Origin: Pseudomonadota bacterium
GTDB taxonomy: Bacteria; Pseudomonadota; Alphaproteobacteria; Rhizobiales; Hyphomicrobiaceae
DNA: 55,983 bases
Reading direction: 5' to 3'
NCBI GenBank assembly: GCA_023405815.1
Contig: JAEXXM010000067.1
Location: 1 to 55,983 of the forward strand
Under the pieces are notes generated by a model. That model ran no database searches, had not been told where the DNA came from, and saw nothing but the letters and a program-made list of their open reading frames with translations. Below are positions 20,703 through 29,124 of this stretch, piece by piece; the first letter of the stretch is position 1, and every line of letters begins with the position of its first letter. The translations under genes were made by a program, and so were the position numbers.

Positions 20703-21413
20703 CTACTTGCAGCGGAGCAGAGGGCCGCGATCGAAGTGCAAGTGGTCGCGGTGCGCCTTGTTGAACTCCGGCCCGATCGCCACACGGAAATAGTAACATG
20801 CGCGGCGGTGCGCCTCGCGCAGAAAGCGCCCCTCGGGCGTGTCGGCCTTGTAGTCCGCAGTGATGCTCATCTGCTTGCCGTTCTCGAGCCGGAAGGCGCC
20901 GATGTCGACGGCGTTGGCGAGCGAGTGCTGGCTGCGGGTCTTGATCCAGCGCTCATTGCCGATGATGTTGCGACAGGAGTAGGTGCCCATGTCCTGCATC
21001 CAGGCAACCCTGCTGCCGAACATCTGCATCGCCAGCGGTTGCACGCCGTACTCCATCCATAGTGCCAGCGCAGTCGCCGCCTCGCAGGTGAGCTGCTCGA
21101 GGCCGATGTCGGCGCCGCCGACCTGAGCGATACGGACGGCGTTAGTCCAACCGCAGCCGTTGGGCTGGACCTTGTCGGCGATGGGCGTTGCCACGATGTG
21201 CGGCGGCTTCAGGGCGGATCGGCACTGCTGAGGGTCGCGGCGAAGGGCGGCGAGGCGGAAATCGACGAACCAGTGCGGCGGGTCATCCAGGGAGATCGCG
21301 GCGAACGGCGAATAGCGCTGCGGAACGAGCCCAAGCCAGAAGGCACCGAAAAGGACCACGGCGAGAAGCAGAGCGAGAAGAATGCGCAGGAAGTTTCGGC
21401 CGGGGCGGCGCAT
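20703..21413 (-). CDS. Extensin-family protein (COG3921)
   Basis: A 236-residue protein with one N-terminal membrane anchor (residues about 8-27). The extensin-like C-terminal domain has a conserved cysteine pattern (QQCRSAL, NGCGW, LTCEAA, YSCRN, RACYYF) and the metal-site signatures QHSLANAVDIGAF and HRDHLHFDRG. These resemble the histidine/aspartate sites of M15-type peptidoglycan peptidases. It probably acts on cell wall in the periplasm; activity is inferred. AGGATCC lies ahead of the ATG. Confidence 0.87.
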   Translation of the reverse strand: MRRPGRNFLRILLALLLAVVLFGAFWLGLVPQRYSPFAAISLDDPPHWFVDFRLAALRRDPQQCRSALKPPHIVATPIADKVQPNGCGWTNAVRIAQVGGADIGLEQLTCEAATALALWMEYGVQPLAMQMFGSRVAWMQDMGTYSCRNIIGNERWIKTRSQHSLANAVDIGAFRLENGKQMSITADYKADTPEGRFLREAHRRACYYFRVAIGPEFNKAHRDHLHFDRGPLLRCK

Positions 21414-21531
21414 GAAGGATCCTGAAGGCTGTTAACGATTGAGTACAGCCTTGCGTGCCAGGCGCCAAGGATAGCCGGAGAGGCTCGTGCGACTATTCAG
21501 GCCGACAGTGGCGCGGCCGTCACCTCGGCCG

Positions 21532-21735
21532 CTAGAAGTCGGAAGCGATGCCGCCCTTCTCCCAGTCGCCGTATCGCGCCGGGTCCGGGCCATCCCGGCC
21601 ACCGACCTCGGGCGCCGGCTTTCCCTGCGCAGCATCGCGGGCGCGGCGGCGCTCCTCGGCCTCGGCAAGGGCGCGCGCGGCGGCCGGGGAAAGGGGACGT
21701 TTCTCTTCCTTAGGGCTCATGTCCTTAGGGTTCAT
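21532..21735 (-). CDS. SDHAF4-family succinate dehydrogenase assembly factor (DUF1674)
   Basis: A 67-residue protein with a charged, helical N-terminal half and the family-defining C-terminus PEVGGRDGPDPARYGDWEKGG, ending ASDF. Eukaryotic SDHAF4 binds flavinylated SdhA; bacterial members are thought to do the same. It diverges from htpX over 81 bp. An internal ATG six codons in is an alternative start. Confidence 0.87.
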   Translation of the reverse strand: MNPKDMSPKEEKRPLSPAAARALAEAEERRRARDAAQGKPAPEVGGRDGPDPARYGDWEKGGIASDF

Positions 21736-21816
21736 GGCTCAATCTGGGGCTGGTGAACGCCAAGCTTGTTCTCCATATAGCATCTCACGAATGCTGAAGG
21801 CGGAGCTGCGACAACG

Positions 21817-22767
21817 ATGAACTACGTCAAGACGGCCATGCTTCTCGCGGTGCTGACCGCGATCTTCGTGGCGCTCGGCGCATTGGTTGGTGGCCAGACC
21901 GGCATGGTGGTCGCCTTCATTTTCGCGCTCGGCATGAACTTCTTCAGCTACTGGAACTCCGACAAGATGGTGCTGCGCATGTATGGCGCGCACCAGGTCG
22001 ATGAGCGGTCGGCGCCGGAGTATTACGGGATCGTGCGCGATCTGGCGCGGCGCGCCGGCCTGCCGATGCCGAAGGTCTACATCATGGACAGCCCGCAGCC
22101 GAATGCGTTCGCCACAGGGCGCAATCCTGCGAATGCGGCCGTGTGCGCCTCGACCGGCCTATTGCAGGCGCTGAGCAAGGACGAGATCGCCGGCGTCATG
22201 GCGCACGAGCTCGCCCACATCAAGAACCACGATACGCTCACTATGACGATCGCCGCTGCAATCGGCGGCGCCATCTCGATGCTGGCGCAGTACATGCAAT
22301 TCGGCATGCTGTTCGGCGGCAACCGCGACGGCAACTCCGGGCCGGGCGTCATCGGGTCCATCGTCGCCATCTTCATCGCGCCGCTCGCCGCCATGCTAGT
22401 GCAGATGGCGATCAGCCGCTCGCGCGAGTATGTGGCCGACCACAACGGCGCCGAGATCTCGGGCAGCCCGCTGTCGCTTGCCTCAGCGCTGGCGAAGATA
22501 CAGAACTATGCGCACCGCATTCCCAACGAGGAAGCGGAGGCGGCGCCGGCCACGGCGCACATGTTCATCATCAATCCGCTGCTGGGACGCGGAATGGACA
22601 ACCTGTTCTCGACGCATCCCAACACCGAGAACCGCATCGCGGCGCTCGAGGCGCTGGCGCGGCAGATGGGGCAGACGGCGCGCCCACGCGGCGAAACACC
22701 GCCGGACGATTCATTCGACGGGCCGTGGTCGGGTCCACGCAGCGCCCCGCGTGGTCCGTGGGGTTGA
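21817..22767 (+). CDS. htpX: Membrane zinc protease HtpX
   Basis: An M48-family inner-membrane metalloprotease of 316 residues. Two N-terminal membrane segments are followed by MDSPQPNAFATGRNP, the zinc site HELAHIKNHD near residue 129, two further hydrophobic stretches, and the third ligand region SREYVADHNGAEI near 205. It degrades damaged membrane proteins under stress. The C-terminal tail is Pro/Arg-rich. Seven bases separate it from the RsmB-like gene, so the two probably share a transcript. Confidence 0.95.
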   Translation: MNYVKTAMLLAVLTAIFVALGALVGGQTGMVVAFIFALGMNFFSYWNSDKMVLRMYGAHQVDERSAPEYYGIVRDLARRAGLPMPKVYIMDSPQPNAFATGRNPANAAVCASTGLLQALSKDEIAGVMAHELAHIKNHDTLTMTIAAAIGGAISMLAQYMQFGMLFGGNRDGNSGPGVIGSIVAIFIAPLAAMLVQMAISRSREYVADHNGAEISGSPLSLASALAKIQNYAHRIPNEEAEAAPATAHMFIINPLLGRGMDNLFSTHPNTENRIAALEALARQMGQTARPRGETPPDDSFDGPWSGPRSAPRGPWG

Positions 22768-22773
22768 TGTGCG

Positions 22774-24162
22774 GTGAGCAAGGAAGGCGCGTCAACGACG
22801 TTCAAGCCACGGCGCGCACATTCGCCGTCTCACAAGGATAGCAGGAGTGAGCCTGCCCCGGCGGGGCTCGAGGCGCGCGAAGCAGCAGTGCGCCTAGTGA
22901 CAGCAGTACTGAGCGAAGGCCATTCGCTGGACGGGGCACTGACGAAGGAGTTTCAGCACAGTGCGCTCGAGCCGCGCGACCGGGGACTTGCGCGACTTAT
23001 CGCAACAACCGTGTTGCGGCGGCTCGGTCAGCTCGAGGCGCTGCTCAACAGCTACCTCGAAAAGCCGCTGCCCAAGAAGCAGGGGGCGCTGTGGCCGATC
23101 CTGCTTTCGGGCGCAGCGCAGCTTCTGTTCCTCGAAACGCCACCGCACGCTGCCGTCGGCCTGGCCGTCGATCAGGCGCGCCGCGACCGACATGCCGCGC
23201 GCTACGACAAGCTGGTCAACGCTCTACTGCGCCGTGTGTCGCGCGAGGGGCGTGCGGTGATAGAGCAGCAGGATGCCGTGGCGCTCAACGTGCCCCAATG
23301 GCTGCTGCAGCGCTGGGTCGCCGCCTACGGCGAGGAAACTGCCCGGCGCATAGCCGTCGCTTCTCTCAGTGAAGCTGCGCTCGATATCAGCGTGAAATCC
23401 GACCCGCAGGCCTGGGCCGAGCGACTGGGCGGGGCCGTGCTGCCGACGGGCAGCGTCCGTCTTGCTGCCGGCGGCCGCATAGATGCGCTGCCCGGCTTCG
23501 CCGAAGGCGCGTGGTGGGTGCAGGATGCCGCTGCCGCGATTCCTGCGCGGCTGCTCGGCGATGTGTCGGGAAAGTCAGTCGTCGACGTCTGCGCAGCGCC
23601 AGGCGGAAAGACGGCGCAGCTTGCCGCGGCGGGTGCGAAGGTGACGGCGGTCGACCTATCGGGCGCGCGGCTGCAACGGCTGAAAGCCAATCTCGAACGC
23701 TTGCAGCTTTCTGCAGAGCTCATCGAGGCGGATGCAGCGACATGGTCTCCGGGGCAGACGTTCGATGCCGTACTTCTCGATGCTCCATGCACGGCGACGG
23801 GAACGATACGCCGGCACCCGGACATTCTGCGGCTGAAGCGCCGGGAGGATGTCGCGGCGCTGAGCGAGATCCAGCGGCGCCTGCTCGACAACGCGGTGAA
23901 GCTGCTGGCGCCGGGCGGCGTGCTCATCTACTGCACGTGCTCGCTCGAGACGGAGGAAGGGCTGGGGCAGGTCGAGCGCTTCCTCGAACGTGAGCCGCGG
24001 CTGCAGCGTCGTCCGATCGTCGCTGGCGAATCGGGTATCGCAGCCGATTGGCTCACCCCATCGGGCGACCTGCGAACGCTGCCGTTCCACCTTGCCGGCG
24101 AGCGTCCGGAGCTGTCGGGCCTAGATGGTTTCTATGCCACGCGGCTCGTTCTCAGCGCCTGA
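22774..24162 (+). CDS. RsmB-like RNA (cytosine-5) methyltransferase
   Basis: A 462-residue Sun-family enzyme. An N-terminal NusB-like helical domain (about residues 28-160) precedes the SAM domain with VVDVCAAPGGKTAQLAA near 270, the motif IV cysteine region LLDAPCTATGTIRRHPD near 335 and the catalytic cysteine in YCTCSLETEEG near 390. RsmB methylates C967 of 16S rRNA; the exact target here is inferred. The GTG at 22774 is seven bases after htpX. Placement before a heparinase-like gene and purH is usual in the Hyphomicrobiales. Confidence 0.9.
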   Translation: MSKEGASTTFKPRRAHSPSHKDSRSEPAPAGLEAREAAVRLVTAVLSEGHSLDGALTKEFQHSALEPRDRGLARLIATTVLRRLGQLEALLNSYLEKPLPKKQGALWPILLSGAAQLLFLETPPHAAVGLAVDQARRDRHAARYDKLVNALLRRVSREGRAVIEQQDAVALNVPQWLLQRWVAAYGEETARRIAVASLSEAALDISVKSDPQAWAERLGGAVLPTGSVRLAAGGRIDALPGFAEGAWWVQDAAAAIPARLLGDVSGKSVVDVCAAPGGKTAQLAAAGAKVTAVDLSGARLQRLKANLERLQLSAELIEADAATWSPGQTFDAVLLDAPCTATGTIRRHPDILRLKRREDVAALSEIQRRLLDNAVKLLAPGGVLIYCTCSLETEEGLGQVERFLEREPRLQRRPIVAGESGIAADWLTPSGDLRTLPFHLAGERPELSGLDGFYATRLVLSA

Positions 24163-24303
24163 TTCGCTGTCAACGCCGGAACTGCGCACAGGCACGCGCT
24201 CACCGCGCCTTGTCTTGACCGGCGCGCGGCGCTAGTCCGGACCCATGGTGGTAGACACATCGAGGTCAGCCTGGCGGCGGCCGGGCGCTGCTGCGGGGCA
24301 TCC

Positions 24304-26022
24304 ATGGCTGAACTGACTCTCAAGGAGCGGTTGCGCAAGGCCGCACTGACGGTGGACGAGCCGGGCAAGCGGTCAGCCATCATCAGCGCGATCGCGACGC
24401 CGCTGAAACGCTGGACGGAGCCGCAGACGCCCGTCGATCACCTGCTCATCGTGCCGCAGGATCTGCGCACTGCCGATCCCAGCTTCTGGACCGAGCTGCA
24501 GCACGGCCAGTTCGGACTCGCGGGCAACATCGTTCACCTGCGCGGACGCTCGCCGTTCTCGGTCCAGGCGCCGAGCACGGCGTGGGCGCGCGAGCTGCAC
24601 GGGTTCGGCTGGCTGCGCAACCTTGACGCGGCGAACGATGAGGAGGCGCGTGCAACGGCGCGCTGCCTGGCGCTCGAGTGGTCGCTGCGGTTCGGAGGCG
24701 AGCGGATAGGCGTCGCGGCGGAGCCCGCGGTTGCGGCGCGTCGCATGATCTCATGGCTGTCGCACGCGAACCTGCTTCTCGAGGACGCCGATCCCGAGAC
24801 ATACGGCGCCATAACATCCAGCTTGGGGCGGCAGCTTTCGCATCTTTGGGCGTGCTGGCGCGATGCGCCGCCAGGATATCAACGACTGCTCGCGCTCATC
24901 GCGCTGGGATTTGCGACGCTTTCGCTGGCCGGGCACGACCGGCAGGTGCGCGATGTCGAAGCAAATCTCGTCGCCGAGCTGTCTTGGCAGGTGCTCTCCG
25001 ACGGCGGGCACGTAACGCGCAATCCGGCGCTGCTGGTCGAGCTGCTGCTGGACCTCCTGCCCCTCAGCCAATGCTTCACGGCGAGGGACCGCAAAATCCC
25101 CGAGCGTTTCAGCGAATCTCTCGAGCACATGCTGCCGATGCTGCATTACCTCCGGCTCGGCGACGGCAGGCTGGCGCGCTTCAACGGCGTGTCGTGCCCC
25201 GAGGTCGCTGGGCTTGCGACTGTGGCCGCCTACGATGACGGCTCGCTCGCCGCCGTCAGCGACGCCCGCGCTTCCGGCTACGCAAGGCTAGCGCGCGGGA
25301 GCGCCGTAGTCGTTGCAGACGTCGGGAGGCCTCCTGCGCTCGCCTTCTCTACAGATGCACAGGCCGGCTGCCTGTCGTTCGAGATGAGCCACGGCAAGGA
25401 GCTGGTTTTCGTCAACGGAGGGTTGCCCAGTGCGGCTGCCGGCGACTGGGTTCCAGCAGCGCGTGCCACGGCGAGCCACAACACGCTAGTGCTGGCAGAG
25501 ACGTCGTCCTCGCGTCTCATCACGCATCGGAAGATCGAGGCGCTGGCGGGGGTGCTTCCGATCCGGTATCCCGAGCGGGTTGACTGGCGCCTGGAGCAGG
25601 GCGATGCCGCCGTGCTGGAAGCCAGCCATGATGGCTACTACCGCCGCCATGAGCTGATCCACGGCCGCCGCCTGCAGCTTTCTGCGGACGGACTGCGGCT
25701 CGATGGCCGCGACCGGCTCGACGGCCTAGGCGGTAAGATCCGCCTGCGGACAGACCTTCCTTTCGCCATCCATTTCCATCTGGCGCCGGGTGCGCGCTGC
25801 GGCCACGGCGACGAACACAATACTGCGGTTATAACGCTGGCCAACGGCGAGCGCTGGCAGTTCGGTGCCGAAGGTGCTGCTCTCAGCATCGAGGAGAGCG
25901 CCTACTTCGCCGAGAACGCCGGTCCTCGTCCGACGCAGCAGATCGTGCTGCGCGGCGTCACCTACGGGGAGACGGAAGTGAACTGGGTCGCCGAGCGACT
26001 GCCGGAAGGGAATTTGGAATGA
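24304..26022 (+). CDS. Heparinase II/III-family protein
   Basis: A 572-residue protein with an N-terminal alpha-helical toroid-like region and a C-terminal beta-rich heparinase II/III domain (from about residue 310: SGYARLARGSAVVVADVG, then ASHNTLVLAETSSSR). No signal peptide is evident. In alphaproteobacteria this gene is routinely fixed between rsmB and purH, and its substrate is not established. It overlaps purH by four bases (ATGA). Confidence 0.88.
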   Translation: MAELTLKERLRKAALTVDEPGKRSAIISAIATPLKRWTEPQTPVDHLLIVPQDLRTADPSFWTELQHGQFGLAGNIVHLRGRSPFSVQAPSTAWARELHGFGWLRNLDAANDEEARATARCLALEWSLRFGGERIGVAAEPAVAARRMISWLSHANLLLEDADPETYGAITSSLGRQLSHLWACWRDAPPGYQRLLALIALGFATLSLAGHDRQVRDVEANLVAELSWQVLSDGGHVTRNPALLVELLLDLLPLSQCFTARDRKIPERFSESLEHMLPMLHYLRLGDGRLARFNGVSCPEVAGLATVAAYDDGSLAAVSDARASGYARLARGSAVVVADVGRPPALAFSTDAQAGCLSFEMSHGKELVFVNGGLPSAAAGDWVPAARATASHNTLVLAETSSSRLITHRKIEALAGVLPIRYPERVDWRLEQGDAAVLEASHDGYYRRHELIHGRRLQLSADGLRLDGRDRLDGLGGKIRLRTDLPFAIHFHLAPGARCGHGDEHNTAVITLANGERWQFGAEGAALSIEESAYFAENAGPRPTQQIVLRGVTYGETEVNWVAERLPEGNLE

Positions 26023-27605
26023 CAAGTGCCCCGCGCATCCGCCGCGCGCTTATTTCAGTATCTGACAAGTCGGGCCTCGTTCTATTTGCGCGCGCGCTCG
26101 CCGACATGGGCGTAGAGCTGATCTCCACGGGCGGGACTTCAGCGGCGCTGCGCGAGGCGGGTCTGGCGGTCAAAGACGTTGCCGAGCTGACCGGGTTCCC
26201 CGAGATGCTCGACGGACGCGTGAAGACGCTGCATCCCAAGGTGCACGGGGGCCTTCTTGCTATTCGTGGCAATGCGCACCACGAGGAGCAGGCGGCGAAG
26301 CACGACATCGCGCCGATCGATCTTCTCGTCGTCAATCTCTATCCGTTCGAGGCGACCGTCGCCAGGGGCGCGGACTACGACGATTGTATCGAGAACATCG
26401 ATATCGGCGGGCCGGCACTGATCCGCGGCGCGGCGAAGAACCATGCTGGTGTGACAGTGGTCGTGGAGCCAGCGGACTACGAGGGCGTTCTTGCGGCGAT
26501 GCGCGCCAATGACGGCGCGACGACGTTGGAGCTGCGCCAACGGCTCGCCTCAAAGGCCTATGCGCGCACGGCGGCTTATGATGCGGCAATCAGCCAGTGG
26601 TTCGCGAACACGATCGGCGAGGATGCGCCGGAGTGGCGCACGTTCGCCGGTCGGCTGAAGCTGCCGCTGCGCTATGGCGAGAACCCGCATCAGAAGGCGG
26701 CGTTCTATGCATCCGGCGATGCGCGTCCGGGCGTCGCGACAGCCGTGCAGCACCAAGGCAAGGAGCTGTCCTACAACAATCTCAACGACACCGATGCGGC
26801 GTTCGAGCTCATTGGTGAGCTCGGAGCTGAAAAGCCGGCGGTGGCCATCATCAAGCATGCCAATCCATGCGGTGTTGCAACGGGCGCGGACCTCAAGGAA
26901 GCCTATTTGAAGGCGCTGCGCTGCGATTCCGTCAGCGCTTTCGGCGGCATCATTGCGCTCAACGGAACCATCGATGGGCCGGCAGCGGAGGAGATCACCA
27001 AGATCTTCACCGAGGTGGTCATCGCGCAGGATGCGACGGACGAGGCGAAAGCGATTTTCGCTGCGAAGAAGAACCTGCGGCTGCTGACGACCGGAGGCTT
27101 ACCGGATCCGCGCGCGCCGGGCATTGCCGTGCGCTCGCTGGCGGGCGGGCTGCTCGTTCAGTCGCGCGACGACGGCATCGTCACCGCGGCCGATCTGAAG
27201 GTCGTCACCAAGCGTGCGCCGAGCGCACAGGAGCTCTCCGACCTGCTGTTCGCCTTCAAGGTGGCGAAGCACGTGAAGTCGAACGCCATCGTCTACGTCA
27301 AGGACGGGGCGACGGTCGGCATCGGCGCCGGTCAGATGAGCCGCGTCGATTCCTCGCGCATCGCAGCGCTCAAGGCTGCAGATGCGGCCGCGGCCGCGGG
27401 CTTGAAAGAACCGCTGACGCGCGGGTCCGTCGTCGCCTCGGATGCTTTCTTCCCGTTCGCAGATGGGCTCCTCACCGCTGCTGAGGCGGGAGCCACGGCG
27501 GTCATCCAGCCGGGCGGCTCGATGCGCGACGAGGAAGTGATTGCCGCGGCGGACGAGAAGGGGCTGGCCATGGTGTTTACCGGCATGCGCCACTTCCGGC
27601 ACTGA
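26019..27605 (+). CDS. purH: Bifunctional AICAR transformylase/IMP cyclohydrolase
   Basis: It catalyses the last two steps of IMP synthesis. The 528-residue protein has the N-terminal cyclohydrolase (MGS-like) domain with ISTGGTSAALREAG and GRVKTLHPKVHGG, and the C-terminal transformylase domain with LRYGENPHQKAAFY, KELSYNNLNDTDAA, IIKHANPCGVATG and SRVDSSRIAALKA. Full length. Start codon overlaps the heparinase-like stop. Confidence 0.97.
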   Translation: MTSAPRIRRALISVSDKSGLVLFARALADMGVELISTGGTSAALREAGLAVKDVAELTGFPEMLDGRVKTLHPKVHGGLLAIRGNAHHEEQAAKHDIAPIDLLVVNLYPFEATVARGADYDDCIENIDIGGPALIRGAAKNHAGVTVVVEPADYEGVLAAMRANDGATTLELRQRLASKAYARTAAYDAAISQWFANTIGEDAPEWRTFAGRLKLPLRYGENPHQKAAFYASGDARPGVATAVQHQGKELSYNNLNDTDAAFELIGELGAEKPAVAIIKHANPCGVATGADLKEAYLKALRCDSVSAFGGIIALNGTIDGPAAEEITKIFTEVVIAQDATDEAKAIFAAKKNLRLLTTGGLPDPRAPGIAVRSLAGGLLVQSRDDGIVTAADLKVVTKRAPSAQELSDLLFAFKVAKHVKSNAIVYVKDGATVGIGAGQMSRVDSSRIAALKAADAAAAAGLKEPLTRGSVVASDAFFPFADGLLTAAEAGATAVIQPGGSMRDEEVIAAADEKGLAMVFTGMRHFRH

Positions 27606-27606
27606 G

Positions 27607-28119
27607 ATGGGCGCGGCTGGCGACGGCGTAAGGCTGCGCCGGGCGTTGCGTGCGGATTGGGACATGATCCGCGGCTGGCTGGCGATGCCGGACATCGAGG
27701 CCTGGTGGGGGCCGCGCTCGGCAACCGAGGCTGAGGTCACAATCGCTCTCAATGCCGGGCATGCCTTGTGCCGCATCATCGAGGCCAATGGGGTCGCCGT
27801 CGGCTATGCGCACGCCATCGATGCGATGGCCTGGGGGGACGAGCTACCAGAGGACTTGGCGCCAGGTACCTGGGATCTCGACCTATTCATCGCGTCAGAG
27901 GAGCACCGCGGCAGGGGCGTCGGCCAGGCGGCGCTCGCCCAGCTCAAGGACGAGGTATTCAGCACCACGCTCGCCTCGGCAGTGTGCGTCTTCCCCTCGA
28001 TTCGCAACGAGCGCGCGGTGCGGGCCTATGAGAAGGCGGGCTTTCGCTGGAAGCGGATATGGAACGACCCGCACATGGGGCCATCCTGGTTCATGGTGGC
28101 TGAGCGGCCGGCACGCTAG
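27607..28119 (+). CDS. GNAT-family N-acetyltransferase
   Basis: A 170-residue acetyltransferase resembling the aminoglycoside 6'-N-acetyltransferase/RimJ-like branch. It shows RRALRADWDMIRGWL at the start, the acetyl-CoA loop HRGRGVGQAALAQL near residue 100 and NERAVRAYEKAGF near 138. It begins one base after the purH stop, so it is probably co-transcribed. The substrate is unknown; resemblance to resistance enzymes is at fold level only. Confidence 0.84.
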   Translation: MGAAGDGVRLRRALRADWDMIRGWLAMPDIEAWWGPRSATEAEVTIALNAGHALCRIIEANGVAVGYAHAIDAMAWGDELPEDLAPGTWDLDLFIASEEHRGRGVGQAALAQLKDEVFSTTLASAVCVFPSIRNERAVRAYEKAGFRWKRIWNDPHMGPSWFMVAERPAR

Positions 28120-28210
28120 CCGGCGCGATTGTCACAGTTTGTTGTCGTTTACCAATAATAGCCCTAAGGTTAGCCGCCGATCGTCCATTTTCAGAGTTGG
28201 GGACACTGCC

Positions 28211-28528
28211 GTGAACACCGTCGTCCGCGTGATCGTTTTCATCGTTCTAATCGCCGCCATAGTGGCAGGGATCGTGTACGTCTACACGCCACTGCCGGCG
28301 CCTCAGGAAGCCGCACCGGCTCCTGCGGCTGCACCGGCCGAACCGGCTGCTCCGGCGCCTGCCGCAGAGCCAGCTCCTGCTCCGGCTGAGCCTGCTCCGG
28401 CCCCTGCGGCCGAGACGCCGCCTGCCGCCGAACCCGCCGCGCCTGCGGCCGAGCCGGCCCCTGCTGCTCCGGCCGAGCCTGCTGCTCCGGCTCCGAGCGA
28501 GCCGTCGGCGCCCGCACCGTCGCCGTGA
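28211..28528 (+). CDS. Membrane-anchored Ala/Pro-rich repeat protein
   Basis: A 105-residue protein: one membrane helix at residues about 4-24 (VVRVIVFIVLIAAIVAGIV), then a tail almost entirely of Ala, Pro and Glu in irregular PAPAE/PAAP repeats. Such tails form extended periplasmic spacers, as in TonB. GTG start with GGGGA about seven bases upstream. The composition makes homology searches unreliable. Convergent with the LEA-like gene, with 21 bp between stops. Confidence 0.68.
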   Translation: MNTVVRVIVFIVLIAAIVAGIVYVYTPLPAPQEAAPAPAAAPAEPAAPAPAAEPAPAPAEPAPAPAAETPPAAEPAAPAAEPAPAAPAEPAAPAPSEPSAPAPSP

Positions 28529-28549
28529 TGGCAGTTGTGGCCTAGGCCA

Positions 28550-29056
28550 TCAATGCCACTTCTGTGACTCTGGTGAGGGCTCGTGCGGATCGCGCGGGCC
28601 CTCATCCTTTGGCGCGGGGGCGGCTTCGGTCGATTTCTGCGCGTCCTTGCTCAGCTCGTCAGCAGCCTCTTTGGCCTTGTCGAGCACTTCGGACGTTGCG
28701 CGCTTGGCCTTCTCGAGCACCTCGCGTGCGGCCTCGGCGGCCTTGTCGAGGAGCTTCGTCGACTCCTTCGCCTTGTCGAGCGCCTTCTCGCTCTCTTCTT
28801 TACCCTTCTCGATGCCGGTGCCCGCATGCTCCTTGGCGCGCTCGATGGCGTCCAGGATCGCCTGTTTCGCGGCATCGATGGCGGCGTTAGTGGCGTCCTT
28901 CGCATCGTCGATGACCTCGCCGGCCGAGCGCGGGGGCGGCGCCGGCTCAGCGTCCTCGACCTTCGGCGGGGCGTTGGCTGCCGTGGAGTCCTCGGCGGCG
29001 ATGGCGGTAGCCGGCACCACGAGCATCGCGGCCAGCAGCACAAAAACCCGGTTCAT
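28550..29056 (-). CDS. Exported amphipathic-helix repeat protein (LEA/apolipoprotein-like)
   Basis: A 168-residue precursor with a signal peptide (MNRVFVLLAAMLVV, cleavage likely after AIA). Residues about 45-145 are a continuous Lys/Glu/Ala helix with 11-residue periodicity (KAKESTKLLDKAAEAAREV, KAKRATSEVLDKAKEAADE), as in group-3 LEA and apolipoprotein A-type proteins. No cysteine or enzyme motif. A role in envelope protection or lipid association is inferred. The ATG at 29056 has GGAG nine bases upstream. Confidence 0.78.
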   Translation of the reverse strand: MNRVFVLLAAMLVVPATAIAAEDSTAANAPPKVEDAEPAPPPRSAGEVIDDAKDATNAAIDAAKQAILDAIERAKEHAGTGIEKGKEESEKALDKAKESTKLLDKAAEAAREVLEKAKRATSEVLDKAKEAADELSKDAQKSTEAAPAPKDEGPRDPHEPSPESQKWH

Positions 29057-29124
29057 CGGCAATCACTCCTTTTCGTGATCCGAATGCACGTTGCGTGAGA
29101 CATGGGGAGGAGCCGCCTTGCGGA

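Noticed and set aside
27607..28119. Calling the GNAT protein an aminoglycoside resistance gene
   Set aside because: Similarity is only at fold and motif level, and the gene sits one base after purH in a housekeeping context with no mobile element.
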